Under the pieces are notes generated by a model. The model was given only the letters and a program-made list of their open reading frames with translations, did no database searches and had not been told where the DNA came from. Positions 8,918 to 19,809 of a stretch of DNA of 55,973 nucleotides are shown one piece after another; the first letter of the stretch is position 1; each line of letters opens with the position of its first letter. The stretch is from Auriscalpium vulgare. Taxonomy: Eukaryota > Basidiomycota > Agaricomycetes > Russulales > Auriscalpiaceae. Location: contig JAHBBC010000073.1 of assembly GCA_019915015.1 (NCBI GenBank), positions 1 to 55,973 of the forward strand. The letters are read 5' to 3'. The translations under genes and the position numbers were made by a program.

Positions 8918-10620
8918 TCATGCATTCGCCGCAGCTGTTTCCTCGTCGCCCTGCCTCCATACCTCCCGAAGAGGGCCAGGTTCGGTTCTCCTCACCGTGC
9001 CCTGCACAAGTTCCACATCATTTCCATCATCGATAGAGTCCCTATAAGGCGGGGCATTGCTCACTGTCTCCACGCTCGCATTACTTGGGGACTGGCGGTG
9101 CACGGGGAGGATAGGGTCGCCGCTGTGTATGCGCGGCGCGTACGGGCGGTGCGAGAGCTCGGAGGAAAGCGGGGGGTAGTACTGGCGGTAGGAGAAGTAC
9201 GCGACGACGATGCCGAGAAGGGAGCCCACGAAGACGTCTTGCCAGTGGTCTGGCGGACGCGGATTGTCAGTACGGTGCGGAAACAGCATTGTCGGGAAGG
9301 AATGCCATACGTCGGTAGTCTTCTGTGCGAGAGATGGCGACGAGGGCGGCACTGCTTAACGGGAGGAGGGCTAGCCAAGCTTTCGCCTGCGACGAGACAA
9401 AATGAACACCTCGAAACGACCTGCTCTAGAGGGGAGCTTACCGCATGGCCGCGCTTGTCGAATAAATGCGTCTTCCCGGCTATGTAGAAGGCCAAGAATC
9501 CCAAACCCGCGAATGACACTGCCAGAAATTTAAGTGACCAAAACAGGTTTCGGTAACATTGGTGAGCTCACGGCTAGAATGGCCACTGGGAAAGCTCCTG
9601 AAACCGTCCTCAATCATGCGCGTAGTCCTCGGATGACATATCGCGACGCTGGACAAGCCCAAAGGCGGGTCAACAGTGCCTGCATCGGGTCTACAACGCG
9701 AAATTAAGTCTGCAGCGGACTCTGTGAGCTCAGGCCAAGTGATATCTGGTGACCCTCACCTGGTCGTGGGCGGCCCACGGTGATCTTGACCAATTGAGTG
9801 ATAGAGCCTGTGATGCTGAGCCCGAGGACGACTGATGCGGCACCATGTTATTGAGGGGACGAGATGACAGCATGCTGCGACGTACCTCCCAGTGCGCTGT
9901 TGTGCGCATCCCACCATGAGCGTATAGTGGCGAGGTCGATCAGCCATTGGAGGATCAGAGGCGATACAATGGCGATGATGTACAATGCCCAATCCTGCCA
10001 AGTGTCAATATGTAAGAATCGCAAGGGTCTGGAGGAATGGACGGACTGGGACGCGTTCGTGCTCGGCAAACCTGGATCGTACGCCAGCTCAGGTGCTAAT
10101 AGGATGGGCGGGAAGTTGGAAGCTGCTCACGGATGCAACAATCTGCCAGCGGATAGCACGGTCGAGGTCAATGATGAGGCTGCAGGCTGGAGTAGCAGGA
10201 CACGTACGATGAATCGGAGACAGAGAACTCCCTCTTGAATCCTGAAACTTTGTCGAGGGAAAGAAACGCGGCGCTAAAGATGGAAGTACAACTGCATAAG
10301 CCTCCCGACCCACGACTACGACCGTACGCGTCCTGCAACGCACGCAAGCACCAAAGTCAGAATCCTGTACCAGCCCTCATGAGCTCACCCTCCTATACAC
10401 AGAGCGGTATACACACGCACCAATCGGGGGCATACGAGAGCACCAGTAGCTTGAGCGTCTTCCGCCGCCCCGCGCTGGGCCCGTGGTCGCGCCGGAAGAA
10501 GCTCGCCATGCTGCGGCGATTCGGAGACTGCAGACTCGTCGGGGAAAATGTGTTGGAAAGGGATAAAATCGATTCGTTGCTGAGACGGATGTTGTCAGAC
10601 GTCGACGTTCTCGTGGCCAT
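8918..10620 (-). CDS. PAP2-family lipid/isoprenoid phosphatase, copy 2 (intact motifs)
   Basis: A multi-exon gene starting at 10620 (MATRTSTSDNIRLS) with a basic N-terminus, then membrane segments, then the three PAP2 motifs: VKITVGRPRP near 9765-9800, SFPSGHSS near 9580-9610, and ISRTEDYRHHWQDV, completed across the intron at about 9315-9255. An SDS-FAEHERVPDWALYI junction shows the short introns splice cleanly; one donor is GTCCGT. The order and spacing match DPP1/LPP-type membrane phosphatases, which dephosphorylate diacylglycerol pyrophosphate, phosphatidate and, in yeast, farnesyl diphosphate. The C-terminal tail is acidic and hydrophilic. All catalytic residues are present, unlike copy 1. 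The two copies are collinear and related exon by exon, so they are paralogues. Confidence 0.8.
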
Positions 10621-11029
10621 TCACGAGTCGTGGACGAGAAGAGAAGTACTGTAGCTCGGCGAGGTGAGACCCTCACCGTGACCGGGGTACTACATAGTAA
10701 CATAAATGGCTACATAATATTTAACGATCACTGCGTTTTACGAGTGTCTGTTGATAGGGTGGTGAGGTGTGTGATATGAGATGACCGAAGATCTCGCGGC
10801 CTTGAGACAGGTGCCGCAACCCGTATCGTCGCGTAGATATGGACAGCTCTACTGTCCTCTCCTGCTACCATACCATATACATATTGCCTGCTTTAGCACG
10901 CAGAGCAGCCATGTACACATCATCAATGCTAAGCTACAATGTCCTCCGGTGAGATGACCTGTTCCTCCATGACAAGCCAGCTAGCTCCAGCTTTGCTTGT
11001 CGCAGCTCTTCGAGTGCTTGCATACCTGT
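10621..11029. other. Upstream region of PAP2 copy 2; nothing recognised
   Basis: AT-richer sequence with no recognisable coding exon or RNA; presumed promoter of PAP2 copy 2. Confidence 0.5.
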
Positions 11030-11129
11030 AGTCTCGGAACCAGCCGTGGCGGAGCTGAAAAAAGACACGAAAAGACGCTCCTCTCTCTTCGCCTTGTTTT
11101 TCGACTCCGATGCGGCTGGTTCCGAGACT
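11030..11129. repeat. 100-bp imperfect foldback (inverted repeat)
   Basis: The arms are AGTCTCGGAACCAGCCG at 11030-11046 and its exact reverse complement ending at 11129. Pairing continues imperfectly inward through a CGGAG/CTCCG and an A-rich/T-rich tract, leaving a short central loop. It could form a long hairpin in RNA or DNA. No flanking target-site duplication is obvious and no second copy was seen in the window, so it is not assigned to a MITE family. Confidence 0.6.
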
Positions 11130-11202
11130 AGCATAGTGTTGCCGGAATACGATACGATACGGCTTTAAGGCAGCTTAGGTAACGCATTAAGGTGGTATCA
11201 AG

Positions 11203-11754
11203 CTACCTTAAAGCACGCTCCACAGCTCCATCGGCGCAGGGCTCGTGCCACGGGAACAGGCTGGCAAGAAGCCAATTGGGCTGTGCTGTCGACGCGAGGC
11301 TCACCGCATTAATGCCAGGACGGTGTTGAGTCCGTGTAGTACGAAAATAAGTATGTACAATAATCATATGTACGACAAGTCGACCTATACTGTCACGAGC
11401 CAAGGCCCCATTGAGCAGGCCAGAGAGCTCGTCGACCTCTCCTCTCTCTAACAAGCCGCGCAACGTCTCCGCAGGGATGTCCACAACCTGCAGCCTGCAG
11501 ACTGGTAAGTTGAGGGCACAGAGTGGCGGGATTGCACCCGGATACGGATAGGAATATGATGTTGGGCCAAAGGTGAGGATGTGATAGGATGGGGCGGGCA
11601 GCGGGCGCTCGGCGGCATAAACCGACGCATGCTGCGCGGTCACCTCACGAGCAGATCGACACCACAATGGAATAAAGGAGCCAAAGTGCCAGATGGCAGT
11701 GGCGTAGGATGTCGTGCTGATGAGGGTGCGCTCGATGGATGGCAGGGACAGCAA
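11203..11754 (-). CDS. Unrecognised open reading frame of 183 codons
   Basis: The longest frame in this interval begins MLSLPSIERTLISTTSYATA and includes a central segment, AETLRGLLERGEVDELSGLL, that reads like an amphipathic helix. I do not recognise a family. The last third looks non-coding, so if real it probably splices after about residue 125. It lies downstream of the DUF1752 gene on the same strand. It could be a chance open frame. Confidence 0.25.
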   Translation of the reverse strand: MLSLPSIERTLISTTSYATAIWHFGSFIPLWCRSAREVTAQHASVYAAERPLPAPSYHILTFGPTSYSYPYPGAIPPLCALNLPVCRLQVVDIPAETLRGLLERGEVDELSGLLNGALARDSIGRLVVHMIIVHTYFRTTRTQHRPGINAVSLASTAQPNWLLASLFPWHEPCADGAVERALR

Positions 11755-12160
11755 GTGACATTAAGTACTACACAGTAGAGTACTAGCTTTGAGAGAGCCA
11801 TTGCTGAGCATGGCAGCACGATTCCTTATCTCTCAGCTGCACCCACCTGCAGTCTCCTGCGTGTATGCCTCTTTCCATGACTTGATGATAGACATCGCCA
11901 CACCGGCACTCTTGGGTTGAAGCCCTATGAAGCCCTACGTGTGTAAGTAGGGATGTGCCGCTGAGCGGCCACTCGGCACTGAAACACGCACTTAAACTCG
12001 GATTAGAGACCAACTGATGGATGATTTGTAGCATCAACTAGTATAGCAGATGTCGACAGTGCCAGTACGTGGATAGAGTAAGTTACATGTAAGTACATGA
12101 CAGGCAATTTATCAGCGACAAAAATAAAGACACGCCGAGTGTCTTGATTGTTGCGGGGAC

Positions 12161-12703
12161 TCACAGCCCTGTGAGCGGGTCTCGCGGCACGTCCAGCGTG
12201 TTGTGCGTCTCGAGGAGCGCGTTAACGGCATTCAGTGACGGCTTGGCAGGCTCTGATCCGGCGCAATGCAATGCGAGGGGCTTGACGGAAAACACAGATA
12301 CGTACAGACGCTAGGCGACGTCGATATCGGGGCACACAATACGGGAGTGCTTGGAGCTCACCATCAAAATGTTTGCCCTCTCCGCTCTCGGACTCGGGCG
12401 TGAGCGGCGCTGCGTGTTGCGGGAAGACGGTTGGAGGCCGGTCGGCGGGGGTGGTTGGCTGCGCATGCTGTTGCGAGGCGAGCTCGCGACACCACAATCT
12501 CCACGAGATGTTCTCGAGGCGACAACCGTCCTGTAGCAATTACTTGCACGTGAAGACTGGAATCCAGTGGGTGAGCAAGCAGGGCAGGTTGGAAGTACGG
12601 CAAACGTGCGGCTCTAGAGGCCGCTGATGGCGTCGCCTCCGTCAAGATCCTTGAGGACGTCTGCGGCTACAGATGGGACGTGGGCCAGAAAAGCCGCCGC
12701 CAT
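12161..12703 (-). pseudogene. DUF1752 / GATA-AreA-like domain protein, interrupted
   Basis: The frame starts at 12703 with MAAAFLAHVPSVAADVLKDL and reaches ISGL. Further on is DGCRLENISWRLWCREL, the hallmark of the DUF1752 (GATA_AreA) domain, whose usual form is an LWxxFxxxK segment followed by RLENLSWRLW. The tail, spliced across the intron at about 12353-12250, ends TLDVPRDPLTGL and stop at 12161. Between ISGL and RLENISW, TAG stands where the family has Trp, and a TAA follows a VFTCK-like remnant. I found no GT-AG intron that removes both stops. The gene is therefore either inactivated or carries sequence errors. Family members are thought to act in nuclear regulation. Confidence 0.5.
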
Positions 12704-14711
12704 GGTCGAGCACACAGCGCAGGGCGGATTGCGCTGGGTAAGGCATTATGTGCCATGCAGCGAATGAGCTGCAAAGTGCCTCGGCCGCGTCAAGAAGGCG
12801 ACGCCCACGGGAGTGAAATGGACTATAGGAGGGTTGTAGGAGAGAGGATGGGCTGGAGAGGGTATAAGTATCAGCAGTTAGTACTTAGCCAAACGCAGCA
12901 TGAAGGAACGTACCTGTATACATTGCTGCTCCGTGCGTAGATCGTCGCCCAGCTCGACAAGATGGTGTCGCGTAGCCCACGTCATCGTGACCCCACATAA
13001 GATAGGCCTTCGTTGGTGGAGGAAAGGCTCGCTAACGGACGTGGGCCGGCTTGCCTGGCGATATGCGGTGGTGACGATCAGTTCTTTTCAGAGGGCAGCG
13101 TCTGGTGAATATGATGCTGGAGAGGGAGGCAACATGAGTCTTCGGCCTCAGCAAATCAATTTCCGGCGCACCTGGAGCCCTTTTGTTACCCCTCAACGAC
13201 CGAATTCGTTAATTGCCTGGATTGCCGCCGGTGACCGCGACATCTCAGCGCCCGAGAACGTACGACCTGCCCCAGAATGCCAAGACGCGTGTCGTTTGAT
13301 GAAAAAACGCCTGCGTGACGGACATTTGAGCGATAATAGAAAGAGGATAAGCAGGAACAGACACACAATATGACGTCGTCTAGATGGCCTAGCTCGTTCA
13401 AGGGCGGGGCGGAAGCATTGCAAGGGGCGCTATATGTTATCGTGTGGGAGTGAAGTGATGGATGGAAAATGGGACGACACACGGGCAGGTAGAGGAGGAA
13501 CAGCTGGAGGCTGGAGGCGCGGATGGCAGAACGGACCTGCAGACGGGCACGGACACGGGCGCAGAGCGCGCTCCCTACGCGGGGACTTCAGTCGCTAGCT
13601 CCTTGAGGTCGCTGGGAGGCAGAGACCAGACCTAGAGGTAGAGTACTCGAGAGTCAGTCCGCGATCAGGATAGCGATGTTATCAACGGAATCCGGAGGCG
13701 CACCTTGCACATGTCGCTGGAGTTCTCTGCTGATAGTGATCCGTGCTGCCGTCTTTTGGTACAGGAGGAGTCCTTGAGCGCGGCATCAGGGCCTGTGCGG
13801 CAGGTCGAGGAGGGAGGAGAAGGGAGGCTCTCCCTCCCGCTCGTCTTGTTTGCGCCTCCAGCGACGTCTTGATACGCCTCGTCCACGATGCTGCGCGTCG
13901 TTTGCGTGGTTCCGTTTGTGCGTGCCGTTGTCGTGGTTCATCCTTGCGACAAGCGCGTCGAGTTTGCGCCCTGCGCAAGCAGAACGCGCGCTCAAAGCCC
14001 GCCATGCACAGTAATGCGTAGGATGCCGCACTTGAGACACCGAGGTGCACGATGGCAGGGTTGAAATGGCGCCCGGGCGGCGGCGGCGACGTGGCGTGGA
14101 AGTGGGTGCAAGTACGGGAAGGATGCGCGTTGGCGTGAGGGAAGGGTGGAGCAGCAGGGCAGTGGTGCGAGGGCGGGCCGCCCGGACACAAATATCCGTA
14201 AGGCAGCCGGTAATCAAACCGGGAATCAAACCGGCACCCGGCGACCATGACCGAATAGATGCAGGCACAACCCCGAAAAACCCCCTAGTAAACGATTCAA
14301 CTTCGTAAACTCAGGGAATCGTAACAATGTCAAAGAAAATGTCAGGTAAATACCTCTATATCATGCAGCTCCATCTTTCCTGCCTGATGCTCACATCCCC
14401 ACCGTCGCTAACCCTCAACGAGCCTGTCCCACCGCCCGCCGCCCTCCGCCGCCCCGCAGTCATCTTCAGAGTAGCCGAGCCGACAATGATCGATGGAGCC
14501 ATCGGTGGTGCATGGCGACATGGTCACCGCGCACGTTGGGATCTAAGGAGATGCGGAGACGACGAGGGTGAGGAGGGATGAGTGTTGTGGGAGGAAGGGC
14601 AGCCTCCGTCGCATCAGGTGTTGTACATCACGGAATTTGCCGACTGGCCTTAAGGTGTATCGATGTGACATTAAGGTTCCACATATGGGCATAATGTGAT
14701 ATTTTCATCGT
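12704..14711. other. Two-kilobase interval without recognisable gene
   Basis: Open frames on both strands, including a 160-codon minus frame at 13786-14268, are arginine/proline/serine-rich, which fits GC-rich non-coding sequence read in a wrong frame. No splice path joins them to a known family. The first few hundred bases are the presumed promoter of the DUF1752 gene. Confidence 0.5.
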
Positions 14712-15109
14712 ATCCCTAATAGAAAGCAACTAGGCCCCACATAAAACTCCGAGACAAATAAGCAAGTCAATTGAGCGATTTGATTGGCTGAAGAGCCAGC
14801 CGACGCCAGCTGCTTACTGAGGATTCTCACACCCACGTGCACACGACCGACATCCTTTGTTTGCTGTCCAACCAGGTATTGTGAGAGTATAATTGGACTG
14901 TAAGGTGTGAATCCCTAATAGAAAGCAACTAGGCCCCACAAAAAACTCCGAGACAAATAAGCAAGTCAATTGAGCGATTTGATTGGCTGAAGAGCCAGCC
15001 GACGCCAGCTGCTTGCTGAGGATTCTCACACCCACGTGCACACGACCGACATCCTTCGTTTGCTGTCCAACCAGGTATTGTGAGAGTATAATTGGACTGT
15101 AAGGTGTGA
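14712..15109. repeat. 199-bp tandem duplication, two near-identical units
   Basis: Unit 1 is 14712-14910 and unit 2 is 14911-15109, each beginning ATCCCTAATAGAAAGCAAC and ending TGGACTGTAAGGTGTGA. Only a few substitutions separate them (for example ACATAAAA/ACAAAAAA, GCTTACTG/GCTTGCTG). The boundary is exact, with no spacer. No gene or terminal repeat is visible inside. The very high identity implies recent origin. Confidence 0.95.
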
Positions 15110-15639
15110 ATGTATATGTACATGAGCTATGTATTTATCGATATCTGGCACGAGAAGACAAGCAACGAGAGAAAGCACCAGCCGCGCGACATGCCGGTCG
15201 CCGGTCCGGGCACCAGCACGGGCGCCTGTCAGGGCCTGGGGAGGCCACTGGAGCCCGGCGCACGGGCAGATAGTAGTACTGCTTAGGATCAGCGGAGAGT
15301 TGCAGGAGGCACTCGGAGGAGGAAGAACCGACTGTGCAGTGGAACCAAAGTGGGAGACAGGAAGTTTACAGAATGAATGGGGAATAGATATCTACTAGAT
15401 TCCAGTGGTGCTCGAGCAGGACTGGCGCAGTGGTAGTCTGGCACGATAATAGGGGGGCTCAGAGTAGACCGGGCGCCGCCCGGCACGGAACGCCTTCGTT
15501 TTCGATTCGCCCGCGGCATAAGTGACCCGATGTGTGACAATCGTGTGACTTTAGGTGACGCTCGCGTTGTGCGGCGTCTTCGTGTCTCACACACTCATTC
15601 CCTCGCGATACCTCCTTAATCTACATCTCCTACTCTCTT

Positions 15640-17224
15640 ATGCCCGGAAACCGCGGCCGCTCGGACTCCGACCAGCCTGAGACAGCTCCGGGCAAGAAAT
15701 CCCGTGAGGAGAACATCAGCTGGGGCACAAATAAGAAGCCAAATGAGCTGCTCCTCAGCTCATCACGGAGCTCGAACAGCCGCAAAATCGCAAAGGTTAT
15801 GTTTGGTACCAAGCGTGGTGAGGTATGCAGGTGGCCCACGCATCATCTGGGCTTTGTTACTGACATCTTTCCAGAGAAAAGCGGAGAAAGTAAGGTCGCA
15901 GCGGGTCCAGCGGCTTGCTCGCATCCTCTGGAAGATGCTCCGCTCGGATTTCGTCAGTCTGGGAGCAAAGGTGCTCGGGAACATAAATCAGTATGTCCAT
16001 ACCCTTATTATGCCTCATACGTGCTCACAGCTTGTGTAGCTACGCATCACCTATCACTCCAAGGTTCGGCGCATTAAGTGCACGGGTGGAGGTGTCCTCA
16101 TGCTGGAATGAGGCCATCGTCGACACAGGTGATGCCGACGATGGTCCAGATGAGTATTTGGTCTGCTACATAGGGCCGAATGGCCCATCCGAGGATACCG
16201 ATGCACGCCACAAGAATATCTGCGTAAGTTCATTTGTGATCTCCGATGAGCACGCTGGAGGCTAACACATCCTGTGCAGAGGAGATCGAGGCCGAGTTCG
16301 CTGTCTTCCCCCGAATTCACGCGATCCTTGCCACCCGCCCAAATGAAAACCCGATCATCATCACGACTGGGGTTGGTCCGGACGGTCACCGCACAGTGCA
16401 CTATCAGCCTCCCGACGACGCGCCACCTGTGCGGCAACCGCGCGAAGAGGACATAGACCCCGTCCTACGCGTTCACGATGGCCCGGCGCCTCTCGCGCAA
16501 GACTCTTCTGCGACCGCACCCGCCCGGGATCGCCACCGCAGACGCCACACACTCCCAAAGAGAACCGCGTGCCGCCCTCGTCGCAAGCAGTGCGAAGAAG
16601 ACTCCCGCACACCTGTCGGAAGAGAAGCTGGAGAGCTTGAAGGGTCGCTTCAAGCCACGTCACGCACCGGCATTCAAGACATACTGAAGGAGTCCATCGA
16701 GTAAGTAATACTAGTTGTTGGTAATGCACGTGACTAATTCATGTGCAGGCGTAGCTTTGCGGTGTCAAAGGAAGAGAACATCCGCAAAGCTGTCGACAGG
16801 CTGCGCGATGACATGAATAGTCTTCGCCAAGACGCTCGCGATCGCCACGACCGCCTCTTTCGTGAGCTGCAGATTGGCTTTGTGGACGAACGATGAGTAT
16901 CGCCGCAAGTCGGAAGCACTTGACGATGACCTTCAGCTGCAGCTTCAAGATCTCCGTGAAAATATATCGCGCCTTCAGAATCCTCCTCTGGTTGTCGCCG
17001 CCGCTACGCCCGCTCGTTCCATCTCACGCACGGGCTCTATGTCAACCGCTGCATCGACGCCTTCATCTCTGCCGCGCGCATCGACACCTCCGGATGATGA
17101 GCCCGAGAGCGAGATGACAAGCCAGAGAGAAAATAGTCCTCCCTGGGATGAGAGCCAGTTGACAGAGATCTTGGACGAGGATCATCTGTGGTTTCCAGAC
17201 GAGTTGGAGCGAGGCTTAGTCTGA
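15640..17224 (+). pseudogene. Harbinger accessory protein gene, copy 1
   Basis: Same gene as 41369-42964 in copy 2. It starts MPGNRGRSDSDQPETAPGKK, has WGTNKKPNELLL, a middle segment DGPDEYLVCYIGP, an acidic/proline-rich region, a charged coiled-coil-like segment (RDDMNSLRQDARDRHDRLF) and ends LDEDHLWFPDELERGLV. Introns around 15820-15880, 15990-16050, 16225-16280 and 16702-16749 are inferred. Compared with copy 2 there are compensating one-base indels near 15755-15800, and another near 16880 (TTGGCTTTGTGG versus TTGGCTTGTGG). PIF/Harbinger elements usually encode a second, DNA-binding Myb/SANT-like protein needed for nuclear import and transposition; the position fits that role, but no clear SANT fold can be shown. 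Confidence 0.65.
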
Positions 17225-17430
17225 TCATTTTGCTTTTGTCCTTTCTAACTGCAGCCTCTCATTTAATGCTACACAGTCCTTTCTTCTTTCTGATTATATC
17301 TCTCTTACTCTTTACAATCTCAGATTTAATCTTGTTCATTTATACAAGTCCTGCTCGTTGAGCGGCTACTATTTCTGCCACAAGGCCACGTCTCCTAGCT
17401 CGCAATCATCATCCTCTGTGATATCATCAT

Positions 17431-18650
17431 CTATAGGATCATCTGGCTCCCCCCTATCGTCCTCTTCCTGAGCACAGTGAGTGCCAAGTCGCAAAGCTTG
17501 TCCCTCGCCCATCCTTCGATGTCGAGCACTGCGTTGTGCAAGATGATGCAACATGAAATCCACCGACACGCTCGTATGGTCCCGATTGTAACGGATTTGA
17601 GCCGTAAGCCACGAAGGGATTGCCATCGGCCCTTGAGTGCACCCATGGTGTGTTCAGAGCGAACGCGTAGGCGAGCTACGTGTTTGTCGAATAAGGCATT
17701 TGAGCGGTCTAACGACGCTGGTTTCTTGTGAACTGGGATGGTCCGCGAGCTGACAGGGTACGCAGAGTCACCCCATGCAAACTCGTCACCTCTGAAGAAC
17801 CAGTCGGTATGCTTGACAGCTGCAGTATGCTCAAATGCAGATGCATCATGAGCAGACCGGTCATGCCAAGCGAATAGTCAACGATTCGTAGATTCGACGG
17901 TGTATTGCCAATCTGTGTACAGATATGTCAGTCAGGAGCTATTAGAAGATATCCAGCATACCTGGACGTTGACCCATAGTTGCACTTCCTTGTGTAGTAC
18001 GCGTCACCGTCGAGGCCGGGGCGACTGTACAGGACAACAATTGTCCCGTCGTACATCACCCATCCCTCCCTCCAGGTGGATCCGTGAAACCAAGCTGCTC
18101 ATCAATCCACCTTTTCTCGACCTCTTTCTCCTCCTCTGTTAGCGGCCGTACAAACATCCCATGCAAGGACATCAGCGCCTCCTGACATCTCTCCGTGTAT
18201 AGCTCCACAGCGCCCTCTGAACAGCCCGCTGCACGGCTGATATCCTCGAGAGATGCGCCATTGCCATAGCGACCCATACGGTACAGGGTCCGCTAATTGC
18301 GTTCGGATATCCTCCTGCGGGGTGTTCGAGTTGTTCTGGAATACGGGATGACCCTCGATGAGGCCAAGGATAGTGTCGAAGACGTGGGAGAGACACGGAG
18401 CATGTTGATAGCGGTGGTGATGGGCAGGATCCTGTGCATACTCCCATGCAAGCTGGAGATTGCCGGCTTTAACGACGGGAGGACGGGGGTTGATGTAGCG
18501 GGAGGATAGGATGGTGTGAAGGATTGAGCTATCGCGTTGGAGCTGCTCCATCATAGCTGTGGCTGAAGATGGAGGCATGAGTGCCATCTGGATAGCCATA
18601 TATGTGATGTATGCGTCGATAATCTCATCGTGGTAGGTAGCACGGGCCAT
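17431..18650 (-). pseudogene. Harbinger DDE transposase, copy 1 (frameshifted)
   Basis: The frame starts at 18650 (MARATYHDEIIDAYITYMA) and matches copy 2 almost base for base, but small deletions relative to copy 2 break it: GCTATC for GCTTTATC near 18408 with one C lost near 18390, loss of GT near 18296, one G lost near 18078, and two TA losses near 17574 and 17597. The DDE region is still recognisable downstream. Copy 2 is open at these sites, so copy 1 is the damaged one there. Confidence 0.8.
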
Positions 18651-18806
18651 GGCTGGTGGAAGAGCTCGAAAGCAATGGCGGCGGTGTCGCGCAGCGGCGT
18701 AGATTGAGTGACATTATGTAATATCACGCCGGGGCGCCGAATCGAAAACGAAAGGCGTTTGAAAACGAAACGGAAACGAAAACGGTCTACTCTGAGCTCC
18801 CCTAAT

Positions 18807-19809
18807 GGTCCAAACTGACCCTCGCACCGATCATTTATTTGGCCGTCGCCCCCGAGTACATGATGCACGTCCCTGTGCATTCGAGCACCTCTCTCAGCAC
18901 ACATTCGCATATACATGAAAGGCGCCCCGACAACGCACCTGCAACGTGGCCTGATATCACCGCACCCACCCGGCGGTATGCGAAACACTTATCCTGGCCA
19001 CCGCTATCGATCTCCCACAGACATCTCCCAGCCGGCCATATCGCGGCGTCGTGAAAGTCACTCGATGGCCCTTGCTCGTCGTTGGACGCGCACCGGTGCC
19101 AGTCACGCTATCCACCCGCTAGCACGGTCTGTGTGGCGGTTTCCGTTCGACGTTCCATGCACGCCCTTCACCTCCGCGCTTAAGCAGGTGCTGCGCTTGT
19201 ATCTATGACGGTGTACGTCTCGTGAGCGGGGCGTGGTCCGACGATACGGGGCAATCACAGGATGGGGACGCGCTTGGGCATTCGCACATGAGGTGACAGC
19301 GCCGTGTGGCGAAGAAGCGCGTGTGATTGTGCTAGAAGTAAGTCCATCTCCGAGGCTCGTAAGTCAGATACGCTGCGCAGTGCACAGTCGTTGGAAAGAT
19401 GAAGCGAGAGAAGAGTGCACGTCTGTCGGCACGGCTGGCGACAAACCTTACACGATACTGCAAGTGTGAGTTCCGGGACGGACTTCTGACCGCGCCAACC
19501 ATCTCTAGGGGGCGCGCACGTCACCTTCGACGGTGGAAATCCCTGCAGCGCGTCACCGGTCCTGTGATGCGCCTCGCGCCTGCAGACAAGAGGTACGCGC
19601 CCGGGCCACCGCCTCCCCGAGCGCGCACGTCGCCCACCTCGCGCACGACCACGAGCGGCCCCGTGACTGCGCGCGTGCATCCGCGCGCCGACATATCAAC
19701 CCCGGTTCAGTGCACGCGAAAAGAGAATGTGATTTCATGCCATCATCGCGCGGGCGGAATACATATTGCAACGGCACTTTCTACGGATTTGCCTGCGCGG
19801 GTGCAGCCT
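18807..19809. other. Interval with no confirmed gene
   Basis: A plus-strand series of short exon-like pieces at about 19320-19565 can be joined through GT-AG signals to a tail reading GAHVTFDGGNPCSASPVL plus stop, but no family or start is recognised. Long open frames on both strands here are arginine- and serine-rich and are taken as chance. No RNA gene or repeat was seen. Confidence 0.4.

Larger units (their letters stand above)
15451..18803 (-). mobile_element. PIF/Harbinger-type DNA transposon, copy 1 (degenerate)
   Basis: The element is bounded by the 3-bp target duplication AAT (15448-15450 and 18804-18806). The ends are AGGGG(A/G)GCTCAGAGTAGAC and its reverse complement. The right inverted repeat (18736-18803) matches the 68-bp repeat of copy 2; the left one (15451 to about 15509) keeps the first and last parts, but its middle is replaced by a GC-rich palindrome-like stretch. 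Two genes point towards each other: a DDE transposase (-) and an accessory protein (+). The element is inverted relative to copy 2 at 39778-43163. Read in the transposase direction, both insertions have the target ATT. Its transposase has frameshifts, so this copy is probably not autonomous. Confidence 0.92.

Noticed and set aside
10934..11134. A 66-codon minus-strand gene
   Set aside because: It coincides with the foldback; the apparent repeat at its ends comes from the inverted arms, not from protein constraint.
13786..14268. A 160-codon minus-strand frame, plus a 188-codon overlapping one
   Set aside because: Both are Arg/Pro/His-rich and overlap in different frames; neither resembles a protein family.
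15451..18803. LTR retrotransposon with long repeats
   Set aside because: The ends are inverted, not direct, the duplication is 3 bp and the gene is a DDE transposase.
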